The notes under the pieces are model-generated. The model ran no database searches. It was given only the letters and a program-made list of their open reading frames with translations, and had not been told where the DNA came from. From Frankia sp. QA3 (GTDB lineage: Bacteria; Actinomycetota; Actinomycetes; Frankiales; Frankiaceae): a stretch of DNA of 64,000 bases. Shown here one piece after another: positions 27,263 through 35,995 of this stretch. The stretch is from positions 4,657,745 to 4,721,744 of the forward strand of contig NZ_CM001489.1 in assembly GCF_000262465.1 (NCBI RefSeq). Direction: 5' to 3'. The position numbers were made by a program, and so were the translations under genes. Positions within the stretch are counted from its first letter, which is position 1. Each line of letters begins with the position of its first letter.

Positions 27263-27557
27263 ATGCGTACGGCGCTCAACATCATCTGGCTGGTGCTCTG
27301 CGGACTGTTGCTGGCAGTTCTGTATACCCTGGCCGCAATACTCTGCTTTATCCTGATAGTTACCATCTCGTTCGGAAAAGCTGCCTCGAGAAGGGCGCAC
27401 TACACACTCTGGCCATTCGGATGGACGCTGGTCCCGCGACCGGACGCCGGGGCCGGATCGCTGATCGGGAACGCCCTGTGGATCATCGTGGCCGGGTGGT
27501 GGCTCGCGCTCGGTCACCTCACGACCGGCCCTCCCACAGGCCCACGAGAGGTCGAAC
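27263..27557 (+). pseudogene. YccF-like inner membrane protein, 3'-truncated
   Basis: The ATG at 27263, behind AAGGAGCGGCGG, starts a protein with the YccF pattern: a first helix (I-I-W-L-V-L-x-G) and second helix, the W-P-F-G-W-T-L-V motif and a W-W-L-A-L-G-H-L-T segment near residue 85. It then departs from the family, which normally continues with a second copy of the module. The frame has no stop until 28507 because it enters the DUF2252 gene out of frame. A deletion or frameshift near 27530 is the likely cause. The intact N-terminal half may still be made. Confidence 0.62.
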
Positions 27558-29021
27558 ATGACCACTGTTGTCACGCCTCCCGCCGCGCGCGGTTCCCAGC
27601 CGCGACGGCCAGCCAGGACAGCGCCCGACAGGGCCCTGCCGACACCGGCAGAGCGCGCGGCCCGGGGAAAGGAGGCGCGGACCCGGGCCCCGCGCCGGGC
27701 CCACGCGGAGTACGACCCGGCGCCGGACCGGGCCGACCCGATCGACGTGATCGACCGGCAGTCGCAGACCCGCCTGCCCGAGCTCGTCCCCCTTCGCTAC
27801 CAGCGCATGATGGAGTCGCCGTTCAGGTTCTACCGGGGCGCCGCCGCGATCATGGCGGCAGACCTCGCCGGGACGCCGACGTCGGGGATCGACGTCCAGC
27901 TCTGCGGCGACGCGCACATGCTGAACTTCCGGCTGCTCGCGTCCCCCGAACGGCGCCTGGTGTTCGACATCAACGACTTCGACGAGACCCTCCCCGGCCC
28001 GTGGGAGTGGGACGTGAAGCGGCTCGCGACAAGCCTGGTCATCGCCGGCCGCGCCAATGGCTTCGACCCGTCCGAACGACGCGGAATCGTCACCGCGGCG
28101 GTCAGGGCGTACCGCACGTGGATGCACCAGTTCGCGGCGATGACCAACCTCGACGTCTGGTACGCGCACGTCGACGTCGCCGATCTGACCACGCGTTTCG
28201 CAGACGTTCTGGGCCGGCGGACTTCAAGGCGCCTGTCGCGGGCGACGGCGCGCGCCCGGTCGCACGACCGGCTGCGGGCGTTCGCCAAGCTGACCGAGGT
28301 GGTGGACGGCGAACGGCGCTTCGCGACCGACCCTCCGTTGCTCGTCCCGGTCAGCGAGCTGACCGCCGGGGCCGAGCAGGAGCTGCTGATGGGATGGCTC
28401 GGCTCCATCGTCGACCGGTACTCCACCACCCTGTCGGCCGATCGGCGCTCGCTGCTCGCCCAGTACCGGCTCGTCGACTTCGCGCGCAAGGTCGTCGGCG
28501 TGGGTAGCGTGGGCACCCGCTGCTGGGTCGCACTGCTGCTCGGCCGCGACGGCGGCGACCCGCTCCTGCTGCAGCTCAAGGAGGCCGGGACGTCGGTCCT
28601 TGCCGATCACCTGCCCGGGAGCGAGTACGACAACCAGGGCGAACGGGTGGTCGCCGGCCAACGGCTCATGCAGGCGACCACCGACATCTTCCTCGGCTGG
28701 CAGCGAGTGGACGGCATCGACAAGCGGCGGCGCGACTTCTACGTCCGGCAGTTGCAGGACTGGAAGGGCATCGCGGTGGCGGAGGACATGGTCCCGCACG
28801 GCATGATGCTGTTCGGGCGACTGTGCGCCGCCACCCTCGCCCGGGCCCACGCCCGCTCGGGTGACCGCATCGCGATCGCGGCCTACCTCGGCGCCGGCGA
28901 GGCGTTCGACCGGGCGGTCGCGCGGTTCGCGGAGGCCTACGCCGACCAGAACGAGGCCGACCACGCCGCGCTGACGGAGGCGGCCCGGACCGGACGGGTC
29001 AGCACCGCCGCCGCCGTCTGA
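27558..29021 (+). CDS. DUF2252 family protein
   Basis: This 487-residue cytosolic protein of the DUF2252 family has a basic N-terminal tail, then R-M-x-x-S-P-F-x-F-Y-R-G-A-A (around residue 85), a C-G-D-A-H-x-x-N-F motif (around 115), an F-D-I-N-D-F-D-E motif (around 137) and a K-R-L-A-T-S helix. The H-x-x-N and D-x-N-D-F-D residues resemble the catalytic loop and metal loop of kinase-like folds, so a phosphotransferase function has been suspected for such proteins; this is not established. The ATG at 27558 has GAGAGGTCG upstream. It immediately follows the broken YccF gene. Confidence 0.88.
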   Translation: MTTVVTPPAARGSQPRRPARTAPDRALPTPAERAARGKEARTRAPRRAHAEYDPAPDRADPIDVIDRQSQTRLPELVPLRYQRMMESPFRFYRGAAAIMAADLAGTPTSGIDVQLCGDAHMLNFRLLASPERRLVFDINDFDETLPGPWEWDVKRLATSLVIAGRANGFDPSERRGIVTAAVRAYRTWMHQFAAMTNLDVWYAHVDVADLTTRFADVLGRRTSRRLSRATARARSHDRLRAFAKLTEVVDGERRFATDPPLLVPVSELTAGAEQELLMGWLGSIVDRYSTTLSADRRSLLAQYRLVDFARKVVGVGSVGTRCWVALLLGRDGGDPLLLQLKEAGTSVLADHLPGSEYDNQGERVVAGQRLMQATTDIFLGWQRVDGIDKRRRDFYVRQLQDWKGIAVAEDMVPHGMMLFGRLCAATLARAHARSGDRIAIAAYLGAGEAFDRAVARFAEAYADQNEADHAALTEAARTGRVSTAAAV

Positions 29022-29082
29022 CCGCCGGCACCCGAATCGCCGGCATGCGCTGTTTTCTCGGAACGCAACAGCGCCCTGGGCG

Positions 29083-29697
29083 CTACAACTCCGGTCGGTG
29101 TGACGGCTCGCCGCGGCCGGGCTCCGGCGCGAGGATCCCGTGGAGCAGGACGTGCACGATGTCATCGGCGCTCACGGCGTCTCCGCGCAGCCGGGCGGTC
29201 GACCACATCAACTCCTGCAGCAGTCTGCGCAGGTTGATGGCCTCGAACCGCGGGGAGATACGCCCGGCGGCAATGGCCGCCTCGATGGACCGGTCCCAGA
29301 GCTCGTCATGGGCGACCGCGTTGTCGCGGACCTGGGTAAGCAGCGGCGACTCCGCGACATACGCCCGGTCGCGGTAGTAGATCCGCGCGGCGTCCCGGTG
29401 GTGGCCGAAGTTGTCGAGCGTCGCCCGGATCATCGCCTCGAGCCGGTCGGCAGGCTCCAGCGGGGCGTCGAGGATGGCGTCATAGAGACCGGAGATGTGC
29501 GCGTCGCTGCGGGTCAGGATGGCGGCGACGAGCTCGTCCTTCGACGCGAAGTGATGGTAGAGGCTGGCGGCCTGCATGCCACAGGCGTCGGCGATCGCGC
29601 GCATCGTCGTGGCCTCGATGCCTCGCTCGGCGAACAGGCGGGCGCTCTCCCGCAGCACCGCGTCGCGCTTGTTCGCCCGGCCCGTCACCTGGCTCAC
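29083..29697 (-). CDS. TetR/AcrR family transcriptional regulator
   Basis: This 204-residue protein has an N-terminal HTH of TetR type (about 10-55: A-x-x-L-F-A-E-R-G, then T-T-M-R-A-I-A-D-A-C-G, then S-L-Y-H-H-F-x-S-K-D-E-L). An all-helical ligand-binding domain follows. It is divergent from the phosphotransferase at 29893, with a perfect palindrome at 29755-29774 between them. It probably represses that gene and itself. The ligand may be an acyl-CoA, given the neighbouring CaiB genes (inference). Confidence 0.9.
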   Translation of the reverse strand: MSQVTGRANKRDAVLRESARLFAERGIEATTMRAIADACGMQAASLYHHFASKDELVAAILTRSDAHISGLYDAILDAPLEPADRLEAMIRATLDNFGHHRDAARIYYRDRAYVAESPLLTQVRDNAVAHDELWDRSIEAAIAAGRISPRFEAINLRRLLQELMWSTARLRGDAVSADDIVHVLLHGILAPEPGRGEPSHRPEL

Positions 29698-29754
29698 GGC
29701 TGGGCCTGCCCTGCCTGCGAGGCTTGCCGGCAGCGCCCTTCCGCTCCGGCTAGC

Positions 29755-29774
29755 AGCCTAACAATCGTTAGGCT
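29755..29774. promoter_or_regulatory. Palindromic operator, probable TetR site
   Basis: The site has perfect 8-bp arms, agcctaac/gttaggct, around a 4-bp centre, in the divergent region between the TetR start (29697) and the phosphotransferase start (29893). The TAAC-N4-GTTA core is typical of TetR-family operators. Confidence 0.72.
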
Positions 29775-29892
29775 ACTGTCGTCGGCATGCCGCCGGCGAG
29801 TGCCGGCCGCGGAGGTCAGGAGACCGGCGCGACTGCCCGTGCGAGGTCGTGGGGAGCCGAGCCGAGGACTGCTGGACACCGAAAGGATGATC

Positions 29893-31260
29893 ATGGCAGC
29901 ATCGGATGCCCGCGACACGGAGTTAAAGGACGACGGCCGTGTCATCGCCTGGCTGGAGTCCCTGCTGGGCGGGCAGGTCGTGTCGTGGGAGCGGCAGCCC
30001 AGATGGCGGCCCATGTGGTTCGTCGACATCGATCGCGGCGGCTCCACCGAACGCGTCGTCGTGCGCGGCGAACGGTCCGACACGTCTCTGATCTTCCCTC
30101 TCGAACACGAGATGCTGTTCCAGCGTCTTCTCGACGAGCACGGTATCCCGGTCCCGCACGTGCACGGCTGGTGCGACGAACCGCGGGCGTACGCGATGGC
30201 CGCCGTCCCCGGCCGGCCAGACTTTGCCGGAACCACCGACGACGAGCGCCGCACGGTGGTCGACGAGTACCTGCAGGCCCTGGCCCGCATGCACCAGCTC
30301 CCGACCGGCCCGTTCAAGGCCGCCGGAGTGATCTCCGGGACGTCGGCGGCCGACTCCGCGATGATCGGAGTACGCCGGTTCGAGCAGCACTACCGGTCGA
30401 GCAAGGTGCGCCCCGACCCGCTGATGGAGTTCGTCCTCGGCTGGCTGCGCCGCCACCCGCTGCCCGCCTCGGACCGCGAGGCGCCCATCGTGTGGGACTC
30501 CGGCCAGTTCCATCACGCCGACGGCCACCTCGTGGCCCTCGTCGACGTCGAAATCGGCCACATCGGCGACCCCATGATGGACCTCGCCGCCTGGCGCATG
30601 CGCGACACCGTCATCCCCTACGGCGACTTCACCACGCTGTACGACCGGTACGCCGAGCTGACCGGCCGGCCCGTCGACCTCGCGGCCATCCAGTGGCACC
30701 ACCTGTTCTTCACCCTCACCAACCAGCTGTCCTTCCACGGCGCGCTGGCCCGCCCGATCCTGGACACCGACTACATGACCTACGCCCAGTGGGTCAGCGA
30801 GACGAACCTGCACGCCGTCGAGACCATGGCCGAATACCTGGGCATCGACCTCGAACCCGTCGAGATCCCCGAGCCGGTCTCCTCACCCGTCTCCACCCCC
30901 CACGAACACCTGTCCCGCTCGCTGCGGTCGATCTCGGTCGAGGATCCGTACGTCACCTACCAGATCCGCATCGCGTTCCGCCTGGCCCGCCACCTCGAGC
31001 GCTCCGACCAGATCGGCGCCGCCGTCACCGAAGCCGACCGGGAGGACCTCGCCCAGCTCGTCGGCCGCGCGCCGAAGAACTGGGACGAGAGCGAGACACT
31101 GCTGGAAAACTTCGTCCTGGCCGACGAGGGACGCCACGACACCGAGCTCGTCGTCCTGTTCAACCGGCGCTGGCAGCGTTACAAGGCCCTGATGGGCCCC
31201 GCCGGCTCCGCCATGGCCGCCCACCACCAGATGCAGCCCTTCGGACGGTGGCTGGGCTGA
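29893..31260 (+). CDS. APH-like phosphotransferase family protein
   Basis: This 455-residue protein has a kinase-like N-lobe with V-V-V-R-G-E (around 47-52), an E-x-E-M-L-F-x-x-L helix and a P-V-P-x-V-H-G-W-C segment. The usual H-G-D-x-x-x-x-N loop reads W-D-S-G-Q-F-H-H, so the His and Asn positions are altered, while the later V-D-V-E metal loop and G-D-P-x-x-D-L-A helix are present. A roughly 120-residue helical C-terminal extension follows. Such proteins are common in acyl-CoA gene clusters of actinobacteria, with unknown substrates. ATGs occur at 29887 and 29893; the second is better spaced from GAAAGG. It is likely controlled by the divergent TetR. Confidence 0.82.
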   Translation: MAASDARDTELKDDGRVIAWLESLLGGQVVSWERQPRWRPMWFVDIDRGGSTERVVVRGERSDTSLIFPLEHEMLFQRLLDEHGIPVPHVHGWCDEPRAYAMAAVPGRPDFAGTTDDERRTVVDEYLQALARMHQLPTGPFKAAGVISGTSAADSAMIGVRRFEQHYRSSKVRPDPLMEFVLGWLRRHPLPASDREAPIVWDSGQFHHADGHLVALVDVEIGHIGDPMMDLAAWRMRDTVIPYGDFTTLYDRYAELTGRPVDLAAIQWHHLFFTLTNQLSFHGALARPILDTDYMTYAQWVSETNLHAVETMAEYLGIDLEPVEIPEPVSSPVSTPHEHLSRSLRSISVEDPYVTYQIRIAFRLARHLERSDQIGAAVTEADREDLAQLVGRAPKNWDESETLLENFVLADEGRHDTELVVLFNRRWQRYKALMGPAGSAMAAHHQMQPFGRWLG

Positions 31261-31445
31261 CGCACAGACACCCTGGAAATGCTGCGGGCACGGGGTCGGC
31301 GACGAGATACGCGAGAACATCCTGCTGCGCGACTTCGACCGATTTCTCGGCCGGTGAGCGGTCGCCATTGACCGGAACATCGAGGGGGCGATGGCCTGGT
31401 CACCGCCGCCCTCGACACCGGGCCGGGAGACGCCGAACGGCGATC

Positions 31446-31823
31446 TCAGCGCCGGGTCTGCGCCTCGAAAGCAGGGCCGATGTCCCCGAGCAGCTCATTA
31501 CGGCCCGTTGTGACCGAGACGTGCACCATGGCAGCGTCATCCGCGGCGCCGTGGACGTGCGATTCTCCCGGCGGGCTGACAACGATGTCCCCGCTCGACA
31601 CCTCGGTCCGCACTCCGTCGACCTCGACAAAGCCCTGCCCCGAGAGGATGACAAGCGTCTGGCCACCGTGGTGCACGTGCGGGGGCGTGGCGGATCCCGG
31701 CTCGAATCCGACGATGGCGACATCGAGTGTGTCGTCCTGTCCCGGACCGCGTACCCACAGCGAGGATATTCCCCGGTGTGGCGCCCCCAGGTCCGGAACC
31801 GATTCCGCGCGAATGACTTCCAC
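31446..31823 (-). CDS. Small cupin-domain protein
   Basis: This 125-residue single beta-barrel has the first cupin motif P-P-H-V-H-H-G-G-Q-T-L-V-I-L-S-G-x-G (around residues 46-65) and the second P-P-G-E-S-H-V-H-G (around 84-92). These supply three or four histidines and a glutamate/glutamine for metal binding. The family includes dioxygenases, isomerases and binding proteins, so the reaction is not predictable. The gene is convergent with the phosphotransferase and 110 bp from the CaiB gene on the same strand. Confidence 0.85.
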   Translation of the reverse strand: MEVIRAESVPDLGAPHRGISSLWVRGPGQDDTLDVAIVGFEPGSATPPHVHHGGQTLVILSGQGFVEVDGVRTEVSSGDIVVSPPGESHVHGAADDAAMVHVSVTTGRNELLGDIGPAFEAQTRR

Positions 31824-31933
31824 CGAAGCTCCTTTCAGTCAGCCCGACGAGATACGAAAAACGTCACCGCTCAGCGGACCGGCAGATCGCCCGGCCGATG
31901 CCGCGCCCTCCGGGATGCGGAAAGCCGACACGG

Positions 31934-33076
31934 CTACGCCCTGTCGTTCCGTTCCGGGAGGTTCGGAGCTGGCCCGGGTGGGAGCGCGGGAGGCACCGCG
32001 AACCGCAGGGGATGCCCCAGTGCCCGCATCCCGTCGGGGCCCCGCGCAACCACCGTTCCCCGGGCGCGGAAGTGAGGATGCTCGAGCATCTCCTCCCGCG
32101 ACAGCACCGGCGAGACCGGAAGCCGCGAGCCGAGCGCGCTCACCACGGCGTCCCGCTGGAAGCCCGCCAGGCGCTCGGCCAGCGCCGCCCGCAGCTGCGC
32201 GGCGGACTCCGTGCGCTGGTGGAGGCCGAGCCCGACGTGGGACTCGAAACCAAGTTCCCGGCACAGGTCATCCCACATGCCGTCTTCGGAGAAGATCCCC
32301 AGCACGATGTAGCCGTCGGCGACCGCGAACACACCGTGCGCCGGCGCCTCGATGCGAGGCGCCGCGGCCGCTCGTCGCGGGTCCACGGCCTCCATCGGCG
32401 CGACCCAACTGGCGACCAGATCCGCCATGGACACGTCCACGTGTTCGCCCACACCGGTCCGCCGCGCGCAGAGAACGGCGGCCAGTATCCCGAAAGCCGC
32501 CGCCAGCCCCCCTCCGTGGTCGGCCACCAGCATCCGTGCCGGCCGGGGCGAGACGCCGGGTTCGTCGCCGGACATGACCCCGGCATACGCCTGGTAGTTC
32601 CAGTCATGACCGGGCGCCGCCGACAGCGGCCCGCTCTGCCCGTACCCGGAGATCGAGCAGTAGACCAGCGACGGGTTCTCGGCCCGCAGGGACTCGAAGC
32701 CGACGCCGAGCCGGTCGGCGACGCCGGGACGGTAGCCCTCGACGACGACGTCGCTGTCCCTCACCAGATCCTTCAGCCGGGCAAGGTCCGGCTCCGACCT
32801 GAGGTCCAGGACGACGGTCCGCTTCCGGCCGTTGAAGTTGACGAAGCGGTCGGGGAGTTTTCGCATCCGGTCTCCGCCGGGAGGCTCGACCTTGACCACG
32901 TCGGCCCCGAGGTCGGCGAGAAGCTGGGTGGCGTAGTGGCCCGGTTGCCACATGGACAGATCAACAACGCGCAGATCCGCCAGTAGCGACCCAGCCGCCG
33001 GGGCATCGAGACCTCGGGCGGTGTTCACACCCCGATCGCCATGCGTGTCGTCGTCGTCCGACCGGCGCTGCGCCAT
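31934..33076 (-). CDS. CaiB/BaiF family CoA-transferase
   Basis: This 380-residue family III CoA-transferase has the N-terminal L-L-A-D-L-G-A-D-V-V-K-V-E-P-P-G-G-D signature, the R-x-x-V-L-D-L segment, a G-Y-G-Q-S-G-P motif around 150 and the catalytic Asp in A-D-H-G-G-G around 186. The enzymes move CoA between carboxylic acids through an aspartyl-CoA intermediate. The ATG at 33076 is chosen because the upstream extension of the open frame lacks family character. It lies near a second CaiB-type gene (33905) and a TetR regulator on the same strand, in a probable acyl-CoA activation cluster. Confidence 0.9.
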   Translation of the reverse strand: MAQRRSDDDDTHGDRGVNTARGLDAPAAGSLLADLRVVDLSMWQPGHYATQLLADLGADVVKVEPPGGDRMRKLPDRFVNFNGRKRTVVLDLRSEPDLARLKDLVRDSDVVVEGYRPGVADRLGVGFESLRAENPSLVYCSISGYGQSGPLSAAPGHDWNYQAYAGVMSGDEPGVSPRPARMLVADHGGGLAAAFGILAAVLCARRTGVGEHVDVSMADLVASWVAPMEAVDPRRAAAAPRIEAPAHGVFAVADGYIVLGIFSEDGMWDDLCRELGFESHVGLGLHQRTESAAQLRAALAERLAGFQRDAVVSALGSRLPVSPVLSREEMLEHPHFRARGTVVARGPDGMRALGHPLRFAVPPALPPGPAPNLPERNDRA

Positions 33077-33213
33077 GTCCCGCCGCTCTCCCTTCGCCGG
33101 CCCGGCCAGTTCCCTGTCCCGAACGCGATGCCGTTGGGTCGATCGGTTACTTCCCCTGAATCCGACTACGGCCGGCCGGCCGGCTCCCCGATCCGACCGG
33201 CCGAGCCGGAGAT

Positions 33214-33840
33214 TCAGCTCTTCGCCGGCGGCGCCAGCACCCGGTCGAGCAGCTCGGCGGTGCGGTCGGGGGCCCCGGCCCGGGGCGTGAGCGGCTCCAG
33301 AAACACCTTGTACATCACCGCGCCGATCAGCAGGTCCAGCAGATCGTCCGCGCACACCGCCGGGTCGACCGTGCCGGGCTCGGCCGCCGCGATCACGGCC
33401 AGGAAACGCGGGCGCATGGTGGCCGCGAAGACCTCCCGGCGCAGCTGCGAGGTGCCCCGAGTCTGGTAGACCGCGAGCAGCCCGGGCAGCGCCCCCCGCG
33501 CGGCGGGGTGGCTGAAGGCCGCCAGGTACGCCTGGAGGAACCTGCGCACATCCCGCCGGACATCTCCGCTGGGAGCACTCGTGACCTCGTCGAAACCCGG
33601 GAAGACCGCCTCTTCGATCAGCTCGATGCGCGACGGCCACCGGCGGTAGATCGTCGAGGCAGCCACTCTCGCCCGGCGCGACACCGACTGCACGGTGGTC
33701 TGCTCGAAACCCACCGTCGTCAGCAGGTGCCGGGTGGCCTCGAGGACCCGCCGGTCGATGTCCGCGTCCCGCGGCCGGCCCCGCGGGACCGTCGCGGGCG
33801 CACCGGCGGTGGGCTCTCGCCTCGTCGCCATGGTCCGCAC
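33214..33840 (-). CDS. TetR family transcriptional regulator (TetR_C_11 type)
   Basis: This 208-residue protein has a basic, flexible N-terminus, then the HTH (R-R-V-L-E-A-T, T-T-V-Q-S-V-S-R-R-A-x-V, S-T-I-Y-R-R-W-P-S-R) at about 28-75, and a helical ligand domain with an L-L-A-V-Y-Q segment and a D-L-L-I-G-A-V-M-Y-K helix, as in the AcrR branch with TetR_C_11 ends. It sits between the two CoA-transferase genes on the same strand and probably regulates one or both. No palindrome was found in the short gap upstream (33841-33904). Confidence 0.88.
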   Translation of the reverse strand: MRTMATRREPTAGAPATVPRGRPRDADIDRRVLEATRHLLTTVGFEQTTVQSVSRRARVAASTIYRRWPSRIELIEEAVFPGFDEVTSAPSGDVRRDVRRFLQAYLAAFSHPAARGALPGLLAVYQTRGTSQLRREVFAATMRPRFLAVIAAAEPGTVDPAVCADDLLDLLIGAVMYKVFLEPLTPRAGAPDRTAELLDRVLAPPAKS

Positions 33841-33904
33841 GCTAACCGACCCCCGCCGAGGCGGCCTCAGCCGGCCATTGTGCCGACGATCTCGGCCTGG
33901 CCGT

Positions 33905-35332
33905 TCACGCGGATCTCCTCGGCTGGGTGTCGCTGGAGGATTCCGCGATGACCTGGTCGTCGAGCAGGCGGAGGATCTCCGCCTCGCCGTAGCCGAGCTC
34001 GGTGAGGACCTCGCGGGAGTGCTGGCCCAGGGCCGGTCCGGGGCGCCGGGCCGACGGCAGCTCGTCGTCGAACTGCACCGAAGCGGCCGCGAGCCGGACG
34101 TCGGGATGCTCGGGGTGCCGCATGAGGTAGCCGTTCTCGACCACCGCCGGGTCGGCGACGACCTCCGTCGGGGTCGCGAAGAACGAGAAGATGCAGCCCT
34201 GGGCGCGCAGCTTCGCGTCCAGCTCGGTGTGGTCGAGCGTGGTGACGACCGCGTTGATCCGCTCGTGGATCACCGGCCAGCCGGCTCGGCGCGAGGCCGG
34301 GTCGGGGAAACGGGCGATGAGATCGTCCAGGCCGAGAGCCCGGCAGGCCTGCTCCCAGTAGCGCCCCTCGTCGATCATCATCAGGGACACCCACCGGCCG
34401 TCGACGGTCCGGTACTGGCGCACGAGCGGCGACACCTGCTCGTCGGCCGCCATCGGCATCTGCTCGCCGGTCAGGGTGGTGTAGGCCAGGTCGGGCCCGA
34501 GCGTCCACGCCGCCGAGCCGAGCAGGGAGGTGTCGACCACGATGCCCTTGCCGGTCCGCCCCACGTGGACGAGCCCGGCGCAGATGCCGCCGGCCAGGAA
34601 CATCCCGCTGGGGCCGTCGCCGAGGGCCGGGCGCTGCCGGGTCGGGCACGTCGCGTCCGCGTCGGTCAGGACGTGGGCCACGCCGCCGCGCGCCCAGTAG
34701 GAGACACCGTCGAAACCACCGGCCTCGGCGTCGGGCCCGCGCTGTCCCTGGCCGTGCCCGCGGGCGTACACGATGCTCGGGTTGAGCGCGAAGATGTCGG
34801 CCGGTTCCGTGCGCAGCTTGCGGCGGACGCGGGGAAGCTGGTTGGTGATGTACACCTCGGCCCAGCGCACGAGCTTGGCGAAGATCTCGCGGCCCGCGGG
34901 CTGCTCGACGTCTAACACGATGCCGCGCTTGTTGCGGTTGAACAGCTCGAACTGGAAGTCGTAGCCGTCCTTCGTGGCCACCATCCCGCTGGCGATGATC
35001 CTGCGCATGGCGTCGCCGGCCAGCCGCTCGATCTTGATCACATCAGCGCCGAAGTCGCCCAGCGCCGCGGCGGCCGACGGCACGAAGCCGTGCTCGGAGA
35101 AGTGGTTCACACTCACGCCGACCACGGTCCCCAGCCCGCTCGCGGTCGCGGCCTCGACGTCGCGGGACCGGCAGTCGGCGCAGATCGGACCGGGCGGATG
35201 ACGCACCGCCCCGCAACCGGTGCAACGCTGGAAGCGCAGTTCGCCGGCCTCACCGGCCGTCCAGAAGAACTCGGTCTGCGGCGTCACAAACGGTAAAGGC
35301 CCCACGGCTCGCGAGGTGGCGGCGTCGGCCAT
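33905..35332 (-). CDS. Chimeric DUF35 zinc ribbon / CaiB CoA-transferase
   Basis: This is a 475-residue protein. Residues 1-82 are the start of a DUF35/ChsH2-type acyl-CoA-associated protein: the F-W helix, then a four-cysteine zinc ribbon (C37, C40, C51, C54) and the first OB-fold strands (S-G-x-G-T-V). At residue 83 it changes without a linker into a family III CoA-transferase at F-V-P-S-A-A-A-x-L-x-D-F-G-A-D-V-I-K-I-E, lacking only the first 15 or so residues of that family. The catalytic Asp is present (A-L-G-D-G-P-S-G, near 238). The ribbon lacks the rest of its OB fold. This looks like an in-frame deletion joining two adjacent genes. Ribosome binding site: GGGAGC before the ATG at 35332. 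Confidence 0.82.
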   Translation of the reverse strand: MADAATSRAVGPLPFVTPQTEFFWTAGEAGELRFQRCTGCGAVRHPPGPICADCRSRDVEAATASGLGTVVGVSVNHFSEHGFVPSAAAALGDFGADVIKIERLAGDAMRRIIASGMVATKDGYDFQFELFNRNKRGIVLDVEQPAGREIFAKLVRWAEVYITNQLPRVRRKLRTEPADIFALNPSIVYARGHGQGQRGPDAEAGGFDGVSYWARGGVAHVLTDADATCPTRQRPALGDGPSGMFLAGGICAGLVHVGRTGKGIVVDTSLLGSAAWTLGPDLAYTTLTGEQMPMAADEQVSPLVRQYRTVDGRWVSLMMIDEGRYWEQACRALGLDDLIARFPDPASRRAGWPVIHERINAVVTTLDHTELDAKLRAQGCIFSFFATPTEVVADPAVVENGYLMRHPEHPDVRLAAASVQFDDELPSARRPGPALGQHSREVLTELGYGEAEILRLLDDQVIAESSSDTQPRRSA

Positions 35333-35618
35333 CCAGCTCCCTTCCCATTTCGATCGACTATGGATCGGACCGTAACAGGCCCCTTGGTCACCCGCACCGA
35401 TGATCGTCACTTCGGCCCGTTGTTCATGCGAGGCTGGTTCCTGTGATCCATCCCATGCCGAGGCCGACATGGACAACAACGCCAACACCGGCCGGGTCGT
35501 GGTCTGCCCCGTCGTGCCGGGCGAGCCGCTGCCGTTCGACGACTCCGCCGCCGACGTCGGGATCACGGTTCCCGTCTCGGGCACGGTGCTGCCCGAGCTC
35601 GTGGCGTGGATGCCGACG

Positions 35619-35990
35619 TCAGGCCTGTCGCACCGGCTCGGTGCCGTCCTGCCCGAAGCCTGGCAACGCGCCGACCAGCTCCGGGTGGTCGAGCGCCAGC
35701 TGCAGCGCGACCACGCAGCCGCAGGAGTGCGCGAGCACCCGGGCCCGCTCGATCCCGAGGCGGCGCAACAGCTCCGCGCACTCGGCGGCGTGGTCGGCCA
35801 CCGACAGCGGCTCGGCGGGTGCGGGGTCCGAGTACCCGGTGCGGGTGACGCGGATCCGGCGCAGGCCGGCGGCGGCCGGCTCGCGCTCGAACGGGACGAA
35901 CCAGTCGGCGAAGACTGCTGCGTGGATCAGGACAAGCGGCTCGCCCAGGCACTGCTCGGCGCAACGGCCGCCCGAGCCCCCGATGAGGAG
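35619..35990 (-). pseudogene. Alpha/beta hydrolase fragment
   Basis: On the minus strand the frame ending at 35619 reads L-V-L-I-H-A-A-V-F-A-D-W-F, then a T-R-T-G-Y-S-D segment, an A-D-H-A-A-E-C-A-x-L-L helix, and the elbow A-H-S-C-G-C-V-V-A-L-Q-L-A-L. That is the first half of an alpha/beta hydrolase. It stops 25 residues after the elbow, before the Asp/His part, and has no clear start. The elbow S-C-G lacks the usual second glycine spacing. A decayed gene is the simplest reading. Confidence 0.6.
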
Positions 35991-35995
35991 TCGTG

